NCBI RefSeq assembly: GCF_003265705.1
Contig: NW_020312785.1
Span: 20,198,117-20,262,116, forward strand
DNA from: Callorhinus ursinus
Taxonomy: Eukaryota > Chordata > Mammalia > Carnivora > Otariidae
Direction of reading: 5' to 3'
DNA length: 64,000 bases
Under the pieces are notes generated by a model. The model worked only from the letters and a program-made list of their open reading frames with translations, was not told the DNA's origin and did no database searches. The number at the start of each line of letters is the position of its first letter. Position 1 is the stretch's first letter. This document shows, piece after piece, positions 35,816-47,594 of the stretch. A program made the position numbers and the translations under genes.

Positions 35816-36000
35816 GAAGCACCTGGGTGGCTCAGTCAGTTGAGTGTTGGATTACTGATCTCAGCTCAGGTCTTGATTTCAGGGTCGTGAGTTCAAGCCC
35901 CGTGCTGGGCTCCACACTGGGCATGGAGCCTACTTTAAAAAAAAAAAAAAAATTAAAAACAAAGAAATAAAAACAAACAAAACAAAACCAAAAAACACCT
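35816..36000 (+). mobile_element. Older SINEC, sense, with long A-rich tail
   Basis: The head is gcacctgggtggctcagtca, and the body has gggtcgtgagttcaagcccc and catggagcctacttta. About 60 bp of A-rich tail end at 36000. A short duplication, tggaatca, is at 35808-35815 and 36001-36008. Confidence 0.93.
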
Positions 36001-36698
36001 TGGAATCATATAGCTGAGAAATGTTATGTGTCCTGATCTTTTCCATTTAAGATTATATCATGAGCATATTCCAAATCAAGTAATATATGAAAAACTTCTC
36101 TTTGAGGGATTTTGTTGCTTTCGCTTCTCGTTGTACATAAGAGTTCATTAATCCTTGCTTTTATTTATTCATCCTTGTACATAAATATTTGTTACAGGTC
36201 TGTTTATTTCCTCAGGATAACTCTCAAAGAGAGAAATTACTAGGTCAGAAGATATTAATAATTGGACACTTGATTCATATTGCTGAATAGCTCTCCTGCA
36301 AAACTGTATCACATGAAACTCTCACATGATATTTGAGAAGGACAAGTTCATTTGCCAACACTAGCCATTACACTTAAAAACATCTTTCTCAATTTGTAAA
36401 GGAATCTGCATCTGGTTTTATTTTGCAAGTGAGAATTGACTCTTTTTTTGTATCTGCTTGTTCATCCTTTTCTTCTATTTGTGAGTTGCCTATTCCCATC
36501 CTTTACCTGCTTTTCCTTTGAGAAAATCCGTTTCTTTTTTCTAATTTTTTTTGTTGACGCCTTATTTTTCAACCCTTCGTTACGTAATGTTGTAATATGT
36601 TTTTTTTGCCACATTTTCTTTTGACTCTTGATTTTGTGTATTTTATAGACATATCCAAATCTGTGTAGTAAATCTATCCATCTTATTCTCCTGGAAGT

Positions 36699-36885
36699 GG
36701 TTCTCGAATTTAATGTGCATCAGAATGTCTCGGTGTGTTCATTAAAACATAGATTCCTGGGCCCCGTCGGCCGGGGTGTATTATTCATTAATTCTCTGGG
36801 GTAGCCCTAGCAACTGTTGTTTGTACATAACCCAGCTGATTCTAAATGAAGTGGTTAATAAACCACACTGTGAAGCCCTGCTTTG
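36699..36885 (+). mobile_element. MER5-type hAT element
   Basis: tggttctcgaatttaatgtg, then catcagaatgtctcgg, taaaacatagattcctgggc and, at the right end, aaaccacactgtgaagccct match the MER5A order. It lies within old L1 sequence. Confidence 0.82.
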
Positions 36886-37206
36886 CAGATTCTTGCTTTG
36901 AGTTAATACTTAGTTTCTCTCAGTCAGGTCACATAAATAGCTAGGTATATTTTCTTCTATTTTCTCATGTTTTCATTTTTCTACATCTATCTATTTGATT
37001 CAGCTGGAATGTATCTTACTATAAGCTTTACCACAAAATATTGAAACATTTTTCCTAGCACAATTTATTTAATAACAACCCAGCATTTCCCCAATAATTT
37101 ACAATTCCAACTTGACCATTTACTGCAATTTTATAAATATTTGAATTTATTGTTGAGCTTGTTTTTTTCCCCATTGATTTATCTATCTAACCCAGCATAC
37201 TGTTTT

Positions 37207-37719
37207 GTTTTTTTTTTCAGTTCAGTGAAATTTATTGTAGGCTGAAAAAATCAGCATTCACCTGTTTAGTGTACAAAAAGGACACTAGATCTTTTAAGAA
37301 AATATTAGGAAACTGAAGACGTGGATGCCTTTCAATCGTAACATTTTGGCAAAAGAGAAAAGTTCTTGTAAACACCAACTCCATGGCTCAAAATAGTTTT
37401 TCTCCACAGTACAATATTAAAAAGGGGGGGGAGGGAACACAGTATCAATAAGTTAGACCATATTTAATCAGCTAGAACTTTTGTCCATCAACCCCCAAAG
37501 TACAAAACTTTTCTTAGCTTCATAATTCCTTAAAAGGAGAAAAACGACAACAAAAAAAACCAACAAAAAGCCAAAAACAAAAAGGAAATTCAACTTAGAG
37601 TCCCTTGAACTGGTTCCCAGGGCAGAGGGCCGGGTCAGCCCTCTGGCTGCAGCCTCCTTAAATAATCCTTCACCCGAGTCTGCATGTCCAGCTGAGCACA
37701 TGACATGGCTGTCTGCAGA
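37207..37719 (-). pseudogene. 5'-truncated retrocopy of an unidentified mRNA
   Basis: On the minus strand AATAAA (37236-37231) is followed after 13 nt by an A10 run (37217-37208), the mark of a reverse-transcribed poly-A mRNA. actgtttt flanks it at 37199-37206 and 37720-37727, and the L1 sequence is continuous across it, which fixes the insert at 513 bp. The 5' part is open for a short stretch (MSCAQLDMQTRVKDY...) ending at a TGA near 37648. Whether this frame is coding in the parent is unknown. The rest looks like 3' UTR. Confidence 0.75.
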
Positions 37720-37979
37720 ACTGTTTTAATCACTCTGTCCTTTAAGTATTTCCGGTACTATGAAGATGTCCTCTCTCCATTACTCTTCTTATTCAAAAAT
37801 ATTTTGGCAGTTCTCACCTGTATAATTAAAAAAAAATAGTTTGTCAAATTAAAATAATTGAAACATTTTCACTGGAGTTGTATTTAATCTATAAAATAAT
37901 TTGAGGAAAAATCACATCTGTTCAACACTGTGGCTTCACTAAAACATATATTTTTATTTATTTATAGCTTCTTTTATGG

Positions 37980-38215
37980 TTGCTATGGTCTGAATGTTTG
38001 TGCCCCCCCCCCAAAGTCATATGTTGAAATCCTAACCCCCAAAGTTGGTAGTATTAGGAAGTGAGACTTTGGGACGTGCTTAGGTCATGAGTGAGAATAG
38101 TGCCTTATGAAGAAGCTCTTGAGAGATCCCGTCATGTGAGTACACACCAAGCCAGCTCTGAATCAGGAAGGGGGCCTACACCAGAAGGTATAGTATACAT
38201 ATGTGATACTCAGAT
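37980..38215 (+). mobile_element. MaLR-type LTR, 5' part
   Basis: gctatggtctgaatgtttgt, ccccaaagtcatatgttgaa, atcctaacccccaaagttgg and cttaggtcatgagtgagaat are the first part of an MLT1/MST-like LTR. The 3' half is missing or too diverged. Confidence 0.72.
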
Positions 38216-38664
38216 ACTTATCAAATGGATAAAGATGGGTCTCATTACTTTAAAGCCAAACCATTTTGGTATTCTAGTGATGATGAGAAGTATCAGTAAC
38301 TAAAAAAAATTTCAACAGTAGTTTAATGATCTGTTCTTTTCCTTTGTAAAATTCATGTTTGGTCTTTGTTTAGACCCTAAACTTACCAATTCTCCTGATG
38401 TGTATGCCTCAAAAAGAATGTTTCTGTTTTTACATAAAATGTTATTTTCTGGATACCAAAACATAGAATTTTTTTTTTTTTTTAATTTTAGCTGGTTTGG
38501 GAAACCCTCATAATAGAGAGCTGGATTATATCCCAATGTTCTAGTTTTGAACAGTTGTCATGGTTGGCACTGCCCAAATCCAAAACTGGTCATTGATTTT
38601 CTTCCCTCCATTTATGGAAAAAAGGGTTCACTTGAAAAATTGTAAATAAATAAATACAATAAGA

Positions 38665-38895
38665 TTTTTTTCTTGATAATTCAGAACTTTATTAAACTGT
38701 TAAAGGTGTTCCAAAGCAGGATAAAATTCAGTTTAAAGCTGCAAAAGAAAGGAATTTGGGATGCTGAACAGAGGTGGATCCCTTCCTGGTGGCCTCCACA
38801 GCAGACACTCCCTGCTTTGTTCTGTTTCCTCATCTTAGTCTGATCTGTAGCCTTCCCATGGACATCTTCGTCTGACTGGTTTCCTGCCCTTCACC
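38665..38895 (-). other. Candidate terminal exon or retrocopy end
   Basis: On the minus strand a pyrimidine tract ending ctctttggccccag (AG at 38897-38896) is followed by about 200 nt and then AATAAA (38693-38688), with cleavage expected near 38672. This fits a last exon. A run of seven A at 38671-38665 fits a retrocopy instead. The translation has only short open frames and no recognised family. Confidence 0.35.
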
Positions 38896-39477
38896 TGGGG
38901 CCAAAGAGAGAGGAAGAAAGGCTTATTCTCATATTGAGGCCCCTTTGGAAGTAATCCTGGGCGGTAGGAGATTCAGACTTCACTGCCAGCCAATGACAGC
39001 AATGGAAGAAGTGAAGGGAAAACATGCCAAAATGGAGTGTTCCGGACTTTTCCGGCTCGTCTTTGGGACGGGGATTTACAAAGAGGTATTTCTTATTCTT
39101 AAGGATATTATAAAAACAAGAGGAGCTAAGAAGCCTCATTGCAGACCTCCCAGGGAACATTAGCCTTAGGAACGTGGATGAAAGAATGGTTAACTCTGAA
39201 AGGGTAGGTGAGGCTTCTGAATATTATTGAGTTTGGTGTGCAGCAGGGAAAGATGGCCAGTACGTTGGCCCATGGAGCTTTCTAGAAGTTCACGTTGTAG
39301 ACATGAACTAGAGAGGCTCTAACAAGGAACATGAGAATGTGAGAAACAGGGTGAAGAGTCCTGAAAAGTGTGTGGCAGGACTCCTGGAATAATATGGGCT
39401 GTTGAAAACCTATGGACAAGAGCACTTTAAGAAAATGTTGAGTGAAGACTAAAGGTTTGCTCAACAGCATCTTGTTT

Positions 39478-39728
39478 AATTTCCTATGGCCACCAACACA
39501 AAGTACTGGAAAATGGGTGGCTTCAAACAACAAAAATGTATTATCTCAGGGGTCTGGAGCCTGGAAGTCTGAAAATAAGGTGTTGGCAGGGCCATGCTCC
39601 CTCTGCAACCTGTAGTAGATTCCTCCCTGGCATCTTTCTAGCTTCTGGTGCTTCACTGGTGATCTTTGGTGTTCCTTGCATATAGCTGTAAAATTCTAAT
39701 TTCTGCTGTCGTTGTCACATGGCATTCT
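39478..39728 (-). mobile_element. MLT1-like LTR fragment, antisense
   Basis: tttcctatggccaccaacac, gggtggcttcaaacaacaaa, tctcaggggtctggagcctg and gttggcagggccatgctccc fit the antisense start of an LTR of the same group as 34865-35254. Confidence 0.75.
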
Positions 39729-39866
39729 CCCTACTTATGTGTAAGTGAATATGTATGTATGTATATATACATATATTTAGTATTTATGTCTACATATTCA
39801 CATACACATAAATAGGGAGAAACACATCTCTCTCTCTCTATGTCTGTCTATAGACATAAATACTAA
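39729..39866. repeat. Two overlapping inverted repeats, TA-rich
   Basis: Repeat A: 39729-39753 pairs with 39793-39817 at 23 of 25 positions. Repeat B: 39777-39792 (ttagtatttatgtcta) pairs with 39851-39866 at 16 of 16. The left arm of B lies in the loop of A and its right arm beyond A, so the two can form as alternatives or as a pseudoknot-like fold. (TATG)n/(TA)n and (TC)n lie in the loops. Confidence 0.85.
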
Positions 39867-42098
39867 AATTTTAGTAAATCAAGATTGTTTTCTATTAATA
39901 TAAACTCCTAAGCTATTCCAATCAGTATTAAAACACTGATTTGATATAGGTTTATTAGATTCTCTCTCTATAGGTTTACATATATGTATATGTGGAAATA
40001 TAAAAATTTTCCCATGTTTTATGCTATTTCCTCTTAATTTTACGCAGTTACTAAGGCAGGCAATATTGTCATAAGATGAGGAAGGCATTTGCAATTTATA
40101 GCCTAATATAGCTGTTTTTCCCTCAGAGTTTAGAAAATCATCTTATTTGCTTTTTCTATGATTAAGTAAAGCTGTTTTATTAAAATCCTATTTCTCCCCC
40201 AAAACTTTCCAGTGTAGTGAAGACCTCTGAGAAGTTTAAGATTTTCTCTGCCAAATATACTGCCTGTATTTAAGTATTTGTGAGTATATACTGTCTATAT
40301 ACCCTCTAAAACACACATAGAATTGTTTTATTTTTTATTAATGAATGTTTTGATTAATTAAACATCTTCAAACTGTGCATCACTTTAAGGTTGTTTGATT
40401 TAGAGTAGTATTTTGTTTCAGTGATAACATGCATCATGAAAACACTTAAAAATGTGATCTTATTTCCTTCTTGTAATCTCTCCTCAGGAAAGTAAACAGG
40501 AACTGCCAAAGACATACCCAGTGTGTCTCAGGGGCTACTTTACTGGCTCAGTCCAACTCTCAAGTGTGCTGGCATTTTTCCTGGTAAGGACAGTGAAGTC
40601 GTCTCTATGAAGGCCACAGTGTGATGCACAGGAAAGTCACCGCCAGGAGGAAAGCCCTTCCCTGACCAGGTTCAATATTGCCCCCAACAGGAGCATCTCT
40701 GCAATGGAAGGTTTCACTCAACCATCCAGCAGTTTTAAAGAGCAGGGATGCAGTCAGCCCAGAGACAGAACTGCTGTTTTCACAAATGAACAAAACAACA
40801 AAAGCATAGAAAAATCATTATTCTCTATCTATCCTCCCGGATTTGACTTGCAGATTCTAGCTTGACTCTCACATTCTTTCTTGATGTCCTTTACACACGG
40901 CCATGAGGCCCTTTCTGTTTACAGCGCCAGCCAGCTGCAGGGACTTTTCCACCTGTCTCATGACTCTTAGAGAACCGTGCCTTTTCACTGGGCTTTGAGC
41001 TGGGCAGGCTATGGTTTCTTAGGTTTAGCTTTGGGAAGGTGCCCCCTACTGGGCTTTGGTTGGTGGAAGAACTTGAGGACCCAGGAGGGGAGCTGTAGTA
41101 GTTGCCCGTGAATGTAACCTGGACTTTGGAACCTCCTGGATGACACAGCTGCTCACCCGTCTTGTTATCAATCTGGGAATCTAGTCAAGCGATACATTCC
41201 CAGTCCCCTGACTGTCTCATGACCAGCTAGCTTGTTGGTGTCAGGCAAAGTTTAGTCCAGAAGGCCTGCCATAAATTTGTTGACTGGACCCTGTCTCAGG
41301 AAAAGTTTAGCATGTCCTGGCAACCTTTATCACACACTACCAACTCTGAGAGGTCAAGGGTATTATGGAGAATAGTAACGTTCTTAAAACTGACTCATGA
41401 GCCAGCCTGTGAGTACCCGACTCATCCTGGTCTAACAGAGAGGATGTCAAATGGCCCAGTAGGCACTTCCTGAGAGTCAGTGATGAGAGGGATGAGGAAG
41501 GGGTCAGTCATGTAACAGAAAGTCTGCGCAAAGGCCAAGTCAGTACCAAAGAAACTGTCAGTCTCTCTGCACTTTTCCTACTTGCCCAAATGTTTCACTC
41601 AGCAGAGACTGGAGCAAAATGCAGATAAATGTTATAGGTAGTTTGAAATCACTTTCTGTCACTGTCACAGGGCCCAAGCTCTCCATGAGAAGCCTTCTGT
41701 TTCATTCATCATGCTTTCTTTTGAAAATGTAACTAAATGCAAGTGATGTCATTTCTACTGCTGCACTTACAAACGGGCTTTGAGTATTTAATTGTATATG
41801 ATAGACATTAATATTTCTGTGTTGGTTGTAAGAGAGGTCATTATAGTATGCAATGTAGTAAAATATTTGTTTTATGTTAAGAGAGAAATAGTCAATCTTT
41901 TTTATTTACATTCTTGTGCCACTTGGGTCAGGCTGCCCTAAGAAGTTCTATTTTCTAAAGAATAAGACTATGGAATGACTTCATCAGAGATTCCAGTTAC
42001 AGAGTGAAACAAATATAGCCTTAGGACTTCTGCTATGCATAGCACCCTTAATTTTCTAGAACAAGACAAAAAAAAGTTATTATAAATAATTTTGAATA
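39867..42098. other. Mostly unique sequence, repeat-poor at 40.8-41.7 kb
   Basis: No gene found. The portion 40800-41700 is free of recognisable repeats and less AT-rich, and holds a TGACTCA (41391-41397). Confidence 0.4.
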
Positions 42099-42113
42099 AA
42101 ACCCTGATTTTTT

Positions 42114-42303
42114 TTTTTTAAGATTTATTTATTTGACAGAGAGAGACACAGCGAGAGAGGGAACACAAGCAGGAGGAGGGGAAGAGGGAGAGGCAGGCTT
42201 CCTGCTGAGTAGGGAGTCCGATGCGGGGTTCGATCCCAGGACCCCGGGATCATGACCTGAGCCGAAGGCAGACGCTTAACGACTGAGCCACCCAGGCGCC
42301 CCT
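42114..42303 (-). mobile_element. CAN-SINE, antisense, 15-bp TSD
   Basis: aaaccctgatttttt is at 42099-42113 and 42304-42318. The body and head are intact (gacgcttaacgactgagcca, then cccaggcgcccc), which suggests a young copy. Confidence 0.97.
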
Positions 42304-42618
42304 AAACCCTGATTTTTTATTTTTAAAGACCTCCATGAGTTGAAATAACCAACAAAAGCCTTTTGCCCTGATAAGATACAAATAACAGAAACAAGTCTAC
42401 TCGTGATATAATTTTAAATGCAACTTTAAAACAAGATATATATTTTTAAAAGACTATTTTTTTTCTTATGAACAAAGAACGATGTTACCAAATTGCCTTT
42501 AGGAATTTATGTTGGTATGTGTGCATTTATTCCAATTAAAGGGAGATACAATACATCAAAAATAATGATAGAGAGCTAACTTATGCTTTAAATATGAGTA
42601 AGGAAAGAGATTTTTCTT

Positions 42619-42813
42619 TTTTTAAAAAAAAGATTTTATTTATTTATTTGAGAGAGAGTGAGAGAGAGCACAGGCAGGGGGAGGAGCAGAGGGAGAGGAA
42701 GAAGCGGGCTCCGTGCTGAGCCGGGAGCCCGATGCAGGCTTGATCCCAGGACGCGGAGATCATGACCTGAGTAGAAGGCAGATACTTAACGGACTAAGCC
42801 ACCCAGGCGCCCC
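42619..42813 (-). mobile_element. CAN-SINE, antisense, 18-bp perfect TSD
   Basis: aggaaagagatttttctt is at 42601-42618 and 42814-42831. Complete copy from tail to gccacccaggcgcccc. Confidence 0.98.
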
Positions 42814-42876
42814 AGGAAAGAGATTTTTCTTCCTTCTTCTTCTTTTGTTTTTTTTAAGAAGCAAAAAGGGTAGAAA

Positions 42877-43109
42877 GCAAACAGGCTTTCAGTTATGAAA
42901 TAAATAAGTCACACGAATGAAAGGCAGAGCATAAGGAATATAGTCAATGGTATTGTAATAGTGTTGTATGGTGACAGATGGCAGCCACACATGTCATGGG
43001 CAGAGCATAATGTATAGAGTTGTCAAATCACTGTGTTGTACACCTGAAACTAATGTCACATTGTATGTCAACTATACTTCCATAAATTAAAACAAAAACA
43101 AACCCAAAT
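42877..43109 (+). mobile_element. 5'-truncated L1 3' UTR, sense, 10-bp TSD
   Basis: Only the last 233 bp of an L1: ggctttcagttatgaaataa, gaatatagtcaatggtattg, gttgtatggtgacagatggc, gttgtacacctgaaactaat, tatgtcaactatacttccat, then an A-rich tail. agggtagaaa is at 42867-42876 and 43110-43119. Confidence 0.88.
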
Positions 43110-43119
43110 AGGGTAGAAA

Positions 43120-45534
43120 TTAGAGTGACCAGCAGGGGGCTACTTTTAGGTTTCTTTTTTTCCTTTAAATGAAGAGCTAAGCCAAAAATACATTCTACTC
43201 CTTAGTTTTATATATAAGATATAAAGTCTAAACAAAACAACTTTTTCTTCTCTTTAGTTTACTCCTCTCTTCTCCTTCCTTCCCCACCACCAAGACCTGT
43301 AACATGTGATCCCAGACGCCTGACCACTGATGCCTCTGACCCCACCAATTAAAATTCTATCTTTGAAAACTGCTCAAGGGAGGATTTGGATGATGGGTTT
43401 CCCACCAGACATAAATTAAAATTAAATTAAGAGCAAAGGATCATATTCTGGTCTGATGATTTAAATGGTAGTGACAGAAACCTAGTATCACCCTGAACCA
43501 TTTGGGAAGGACTTTCTGAAACGATGGGCTTCAATAGTAGTATAAAAGGTAATGAATGGCCATGTAATATGAGATTTTAATAGTGTTGTGTTTTCCCAGG
43601 AATTTGAGAGTGTGTGAAAGGCCTCCAGAACTAATAGGCAAATTCTGATCCATTTTGGAATATAGCTTCAAATCATCTTCCCCATTTTTGATTTGTGTGA
43701 AGCCTTACCTCCTTTTTACCTCCTTCTTTGGGCCCATTTCCTAAATGTAGGCTCAATGAATTTAATAATAGTACAGAACAATTCACCAGGTAGTGAATTG
43801 GAAGATAAAATTGTGTCGTATGTGTTATCCAAGTGAAATCTCAAAAGAAATTGAAACTGACCCCATGTAATGTTTCAAATAAGAATTGGGTTCTAACAGA
43901 GGAGGTAAGCAAGATAGTCATAACTTTGAAGTCAGTAATTCCCTGTTCAACACCCAATACATGAAATTATGTTAGGGTTTTGTTTTAAGTCAAAGAAAAT
44001 GAAACTTTGACTGTAAGGATAAAACACAACAGACTGATTTAGAGTCATGTTTCCCAAAAGGATACATAGCAGTGGGACAGGGGTTACTGAAACCATAGGA
44101 AGAGCCTGCAGCTTCCCATTGTGCCAATTTACATGGGGATTTGGAATAAAAGATGAGTGATTTTGCTGGCCAAAAATTTTCATATACTTTTATGCTACCT
44201 TAATAGGGCTATGTTATGAAAGAGAGTATAAAATGCAATTGATTTATCTAAGATAAAATATGAACCTTCAAGAAATTTTGAACATGCAAAGGCCCGCTAC
44301 AGATTGAACCCCCACACCCAACCCCTACCCTAGATACATGAATTAGATAAATGCTTTGGAAGCCAAACTACCAGATTTCTCATCTTGGCATAGTGGTTGA
44401 TTGATGTCAGTTATCTTTTCATGCATCAGTACAATTGGTCCCAGCTTTTAACACAATCAGGGAATTCTTATAAAATTAGGATTATAGAGTTGAATATTGC
44501 CTTAAATATTAATATATCCACACAACATGTGTGGATAAAGGTATGAACACCACCATCAGTGTGTTTGTTCAGTCTTGGGATCTACCTGAGAGGAAAAGAG
44601 GGAGGGGCTAGAAGCAGAGATATCACAACTACGGTGAGACCCTAACTGTGATTTATATGTGCTTGCATAGCTTTGTCTTCCACCAGACCTTACTTCTCAG
44701 GGTTATCCTTCAAAACAGGGAAGAGATGTGTTTTTATTACTGGATGATTTAACCAGTGTCCAAGATTATGACTTACAACCTTGAATTTTAAGACTATCTA
44801 TGGGCATATTTGAGCCTAAAATGTAATAGTTTCCTTCTCTGGTCCTAAAATAAGAAAAGAATTGTTATCTAGTTAGGGTTTATAAAATAATTCCTGGGAA
44901 TGATATCACAATACAATTTATTTGATCCAAATTACTCCTCAGTAGCCATCAGTACAACTATCCTAAGGAAAAGATGCCCTTTGATATTTATAAGGAGCAT
45001 TGAAGGACATATGCAAAAATAAATCCCCTTCTTTTAAAAAATGCTGTATCACTCTCCCCTTCTTTTAATTTTTTTCTTTGCTCTTTTTATTTCTTTTTCT
45101 TTTGTGAATGGGAATAAAGAGTATAAGTTAATGTATGTAATCATGCACTCATTGAACATGGCTATCTCTCAAATTTTTCTTGCCTTGTTACTATATTGTT
45201 TTGGAAAACTTTGACAGAAAATATTAAGAGGAAAATGAATGAAAGATCAGTTAGTTGCATGGCACTAACTTTTAATTAAAATATGGCTAATCTTTTTTTT
45301 CAGGTGTAGGCTATTCATATCCAGTTACACAAAGCCTTATTGTCAACGAAGAGGTAGCTGGTTTTCTTCCTTCCATATTCCCTCTTCATCCTTGGTATAT
45401 TTCCTAGTAGTTTGTCCTGGAAGCCTCCTAAAAAACAAACAACTCTATACTCAATCAATTATATGCTGAAAAAGAGCCTTAGAGATTAATGATAAATAGA
45501 TTGTATTAGTGACTCCAATTTTTTTGTGGAAAAT
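43120..45534. other. Unique AT-rich interval
   Basis: No gene or repeat family recognised. Confidence 0.5.
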
Positions 45535-45930
45535 TATTTCATGCCTTTTGGAAGCAACCTGCCACCCTGATCCTAACTTGGCTGTGTGACTTATTTTGAC
45601 CAATGGACTTAGAGCCAACTTCATGTAAGCAGAGGCTTGAAACACATTTCTGCATTTCTGCTTCTTTTTGTGGACCCCTGTCCCTGCCATGAGAATATGC
45701 CCTGGCTATCCTGCAGGAGAAATATAAGAGGAGTCCAATGAAGGAGAGCCAAGTTTTCCCAGTGATGCCATCAAGATCGGCTAACCACACTGACTGGTCA
45801 GCTGATAGAGTTGCATGAGTGGGCCTGACAACAGCCAACCCATTAGTTGTAAGAAGGAATAAGTGGATTTTGTCTTCAGCCATTAAGTTTGGAGCAGTTC
45901 GTATGCAGCATTGACTGATTCATACAGGAT
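45535..45930 (+). mobile_element. MLT1-like LTR, sense
   Basis: ggctgtgtgacttattttga, ccaatggacttagagccaac, gcagaggcttgaaacacatt and the end gcagcattgactgattcata fit an MLT1-type LTR. Minus-strand frames here are artefacts of it. Confidence 0.8.
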
Positions 45931-46038
45931 GTTTTGCTCCAGACTTCCATTGTAGAGGTGAGAAAACTGAGGCCGGGGTTTACATTTTCTCCAGCTTTAT
46001 AGAGCTATTAAACCTCCCATGTGTTAGAGTTGATGGTG

Positions 46039-46242
46039 TGAACTCTATTCCCACATTATGTAAAAGCCCAAATACCTAATTATTGATAAACTATTCAATC
46101 CTTACCAGATAATTACAGTTAATAACATAGTAAATAATGTTGAACTCTATTCCCACATTATGTGAAAGCCCAAATACCTAATTATTGATAAATTATTCAA
46201 TCCTTACCAGATAATTCCAGTTAATAACATAGTAAATAACGT
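46039..46242. repeat. 102-bp tandem duplication, two copies
   Basis: 46039-46140 and 46141-46242 are aligned end to end without gaps and differ at 4 of 102 positions (near 46062, 46091, 46115 and 46139 of copy one). Not a known repeat unit. The low divergence shows a fairly recent event, or gene conversion. Confidence 0.95.
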
Positions 46243-47061
46243 TTGGTCGGTATTATACGTAAGGTTAAAGATTTTGTCAAGACTAAGCAATGTATTGCAT
46301 TGCCGAAATTGTGATTTCTGTGGAGTTACTCTCTTGTGCAATGGAAAAGCTTGTTAGTGTGCTGAATTTGTAGTTGCATTTGATGCTTAAGGGGTTAACC
46401 CTGTGAAGAACATTACAGCTGTCATCTAGAGACTGGACTGGTTTCTAATTGATTTCAAGTTGCAATTCAAATTGCTATCTTTCATATATAACAACTACGT
46501 TGTTTTAACTCTTGACTCAAAAACTACTGGGACTAAATTCCTAAACTTTGGTACTGAAGAAATGTTACTCCGAAATATTTGTAAAGGTAATAGCACATGA
46601 GTTAGGATGGTTCTTTTCAATTATAACTCAAGCTTTCAGATCTAAACTATGAAGCATTCTACTGTATACTTCTCTTATGGCAATATATTTGGATTGAGAA
46701 TATATATGGATTCAGAATGGTTTTCTCCTCTGATAGTTTGATGTTTTTGAATGTGATTTCCTTTTATTAAATGTATTCCTTATTTTCTTTAAAACTCTTA
46801 ATATTTTGATCTAGTGTATTATTAATTATGTAATTTTTCTTCTTTTTGGTTTGGGAGGTAGGAGATGATTAAAACTCCTTTCATGAATTTTTCTTTCTTC
46901 CAATACTGCAATGCCTTTAAGGACTAGGTTTTTAAAACTTACAGCACTGGTGTTGATTCACTCTGATTTTCATTTATTTATTGAGTGTGTGCCTTTGTGC
47001 CAATATTGCAGTGTCATTAATGTAACACAACAAATCTGTATTTATGCTTTATATTAAATAT
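46243..47061. other. Unique AT-rich sequence
   Basis: Nothing recognised. Confidence 0.5.
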
Positions 47062-47079
47062 ATAAATTAAGTTGCTTTC

Positions 47080-47285
47080 GGGCGCCTGGGTGGCTCAGTT
47101 GGTTAAGCGACTGCCTTCGGCTCAGGTCATGATCCTGGAGTCCCGGGATTGAGTCCCGCATCGGGCTCCCTGCTCAGCGAGGAGCCTGCTTCTCCCTCTA
47201 ACCCTCCCCCCTCTCATGTACTCTCTCTCTCTCTCTCTCATTCTCACTCTCTCAAAATAAATAAATAAATCTTTAAAAAAAATAA
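47080..47285 (+). mobile_element. CAN-SINE, sense, 18-bp perfect TSD
   Basis: ataaattaagttgctttc is at 47062-47079 and 47286-47303. The body has ctccctctaaccctcccccc followed by tctcatgt and a (CT)n stretch, a subfamily different from 14570 or 52859. Confidence 0.98.
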
Positions 47286-47594
47286 ATAAATTAAGTTGCT
47301 TTCTCTAGTCTTTCTCTCTGCTAGCTTAGGTTAGTTTTTATGTGTGTGATAATATTTAAAGAATTTAAAGGGAAAATATGTAAAAAAAAAAAATAGTTCA
47401 ATGAAGAAGAAATGTGCCTAAAAGTTTAAAGACCAATGCTTTCTGTCACCAAAATTCAGAAGAGCCCATCTTAATATCACTATAATTATTACATTCTTCT
47501 TAGTAAGTTACTAAGTGCTTCCAACATAAAAGATAGAAAAAAAAACCCAAATCCTAGAGTATTCGTTATCTAATAAATACAATAAATTACAATT

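Larger units (their letters stand above)
36050..37960 (-). mobile_element. Old L1 (L1M type), interrupted twice
   Basis: Antisense L1 landmarks run in order on the plus strand: aggataactctcaaagagag-type 3' text near 36215, the ORF2 C-terminal part, cctagcacaatttatttaat near 37055, cccagcatactgtttt near 37191, and, after the retrocopy, actgttttaatcactctgtc at 37720 and atattttggcagttctcacc near 37799. Strongly diverged, no frame left. MER5 (36699-36885) and a retrocopy (37207-37719) sit inside it. Confidence 0.7.

Noticed and set aside
45295..45305. Pyrimidine run ending in cag as a splice acceptor
   Set aside because: No donor or open exon of sensible size follows. Such sites are frequent in AT-rich DNA.
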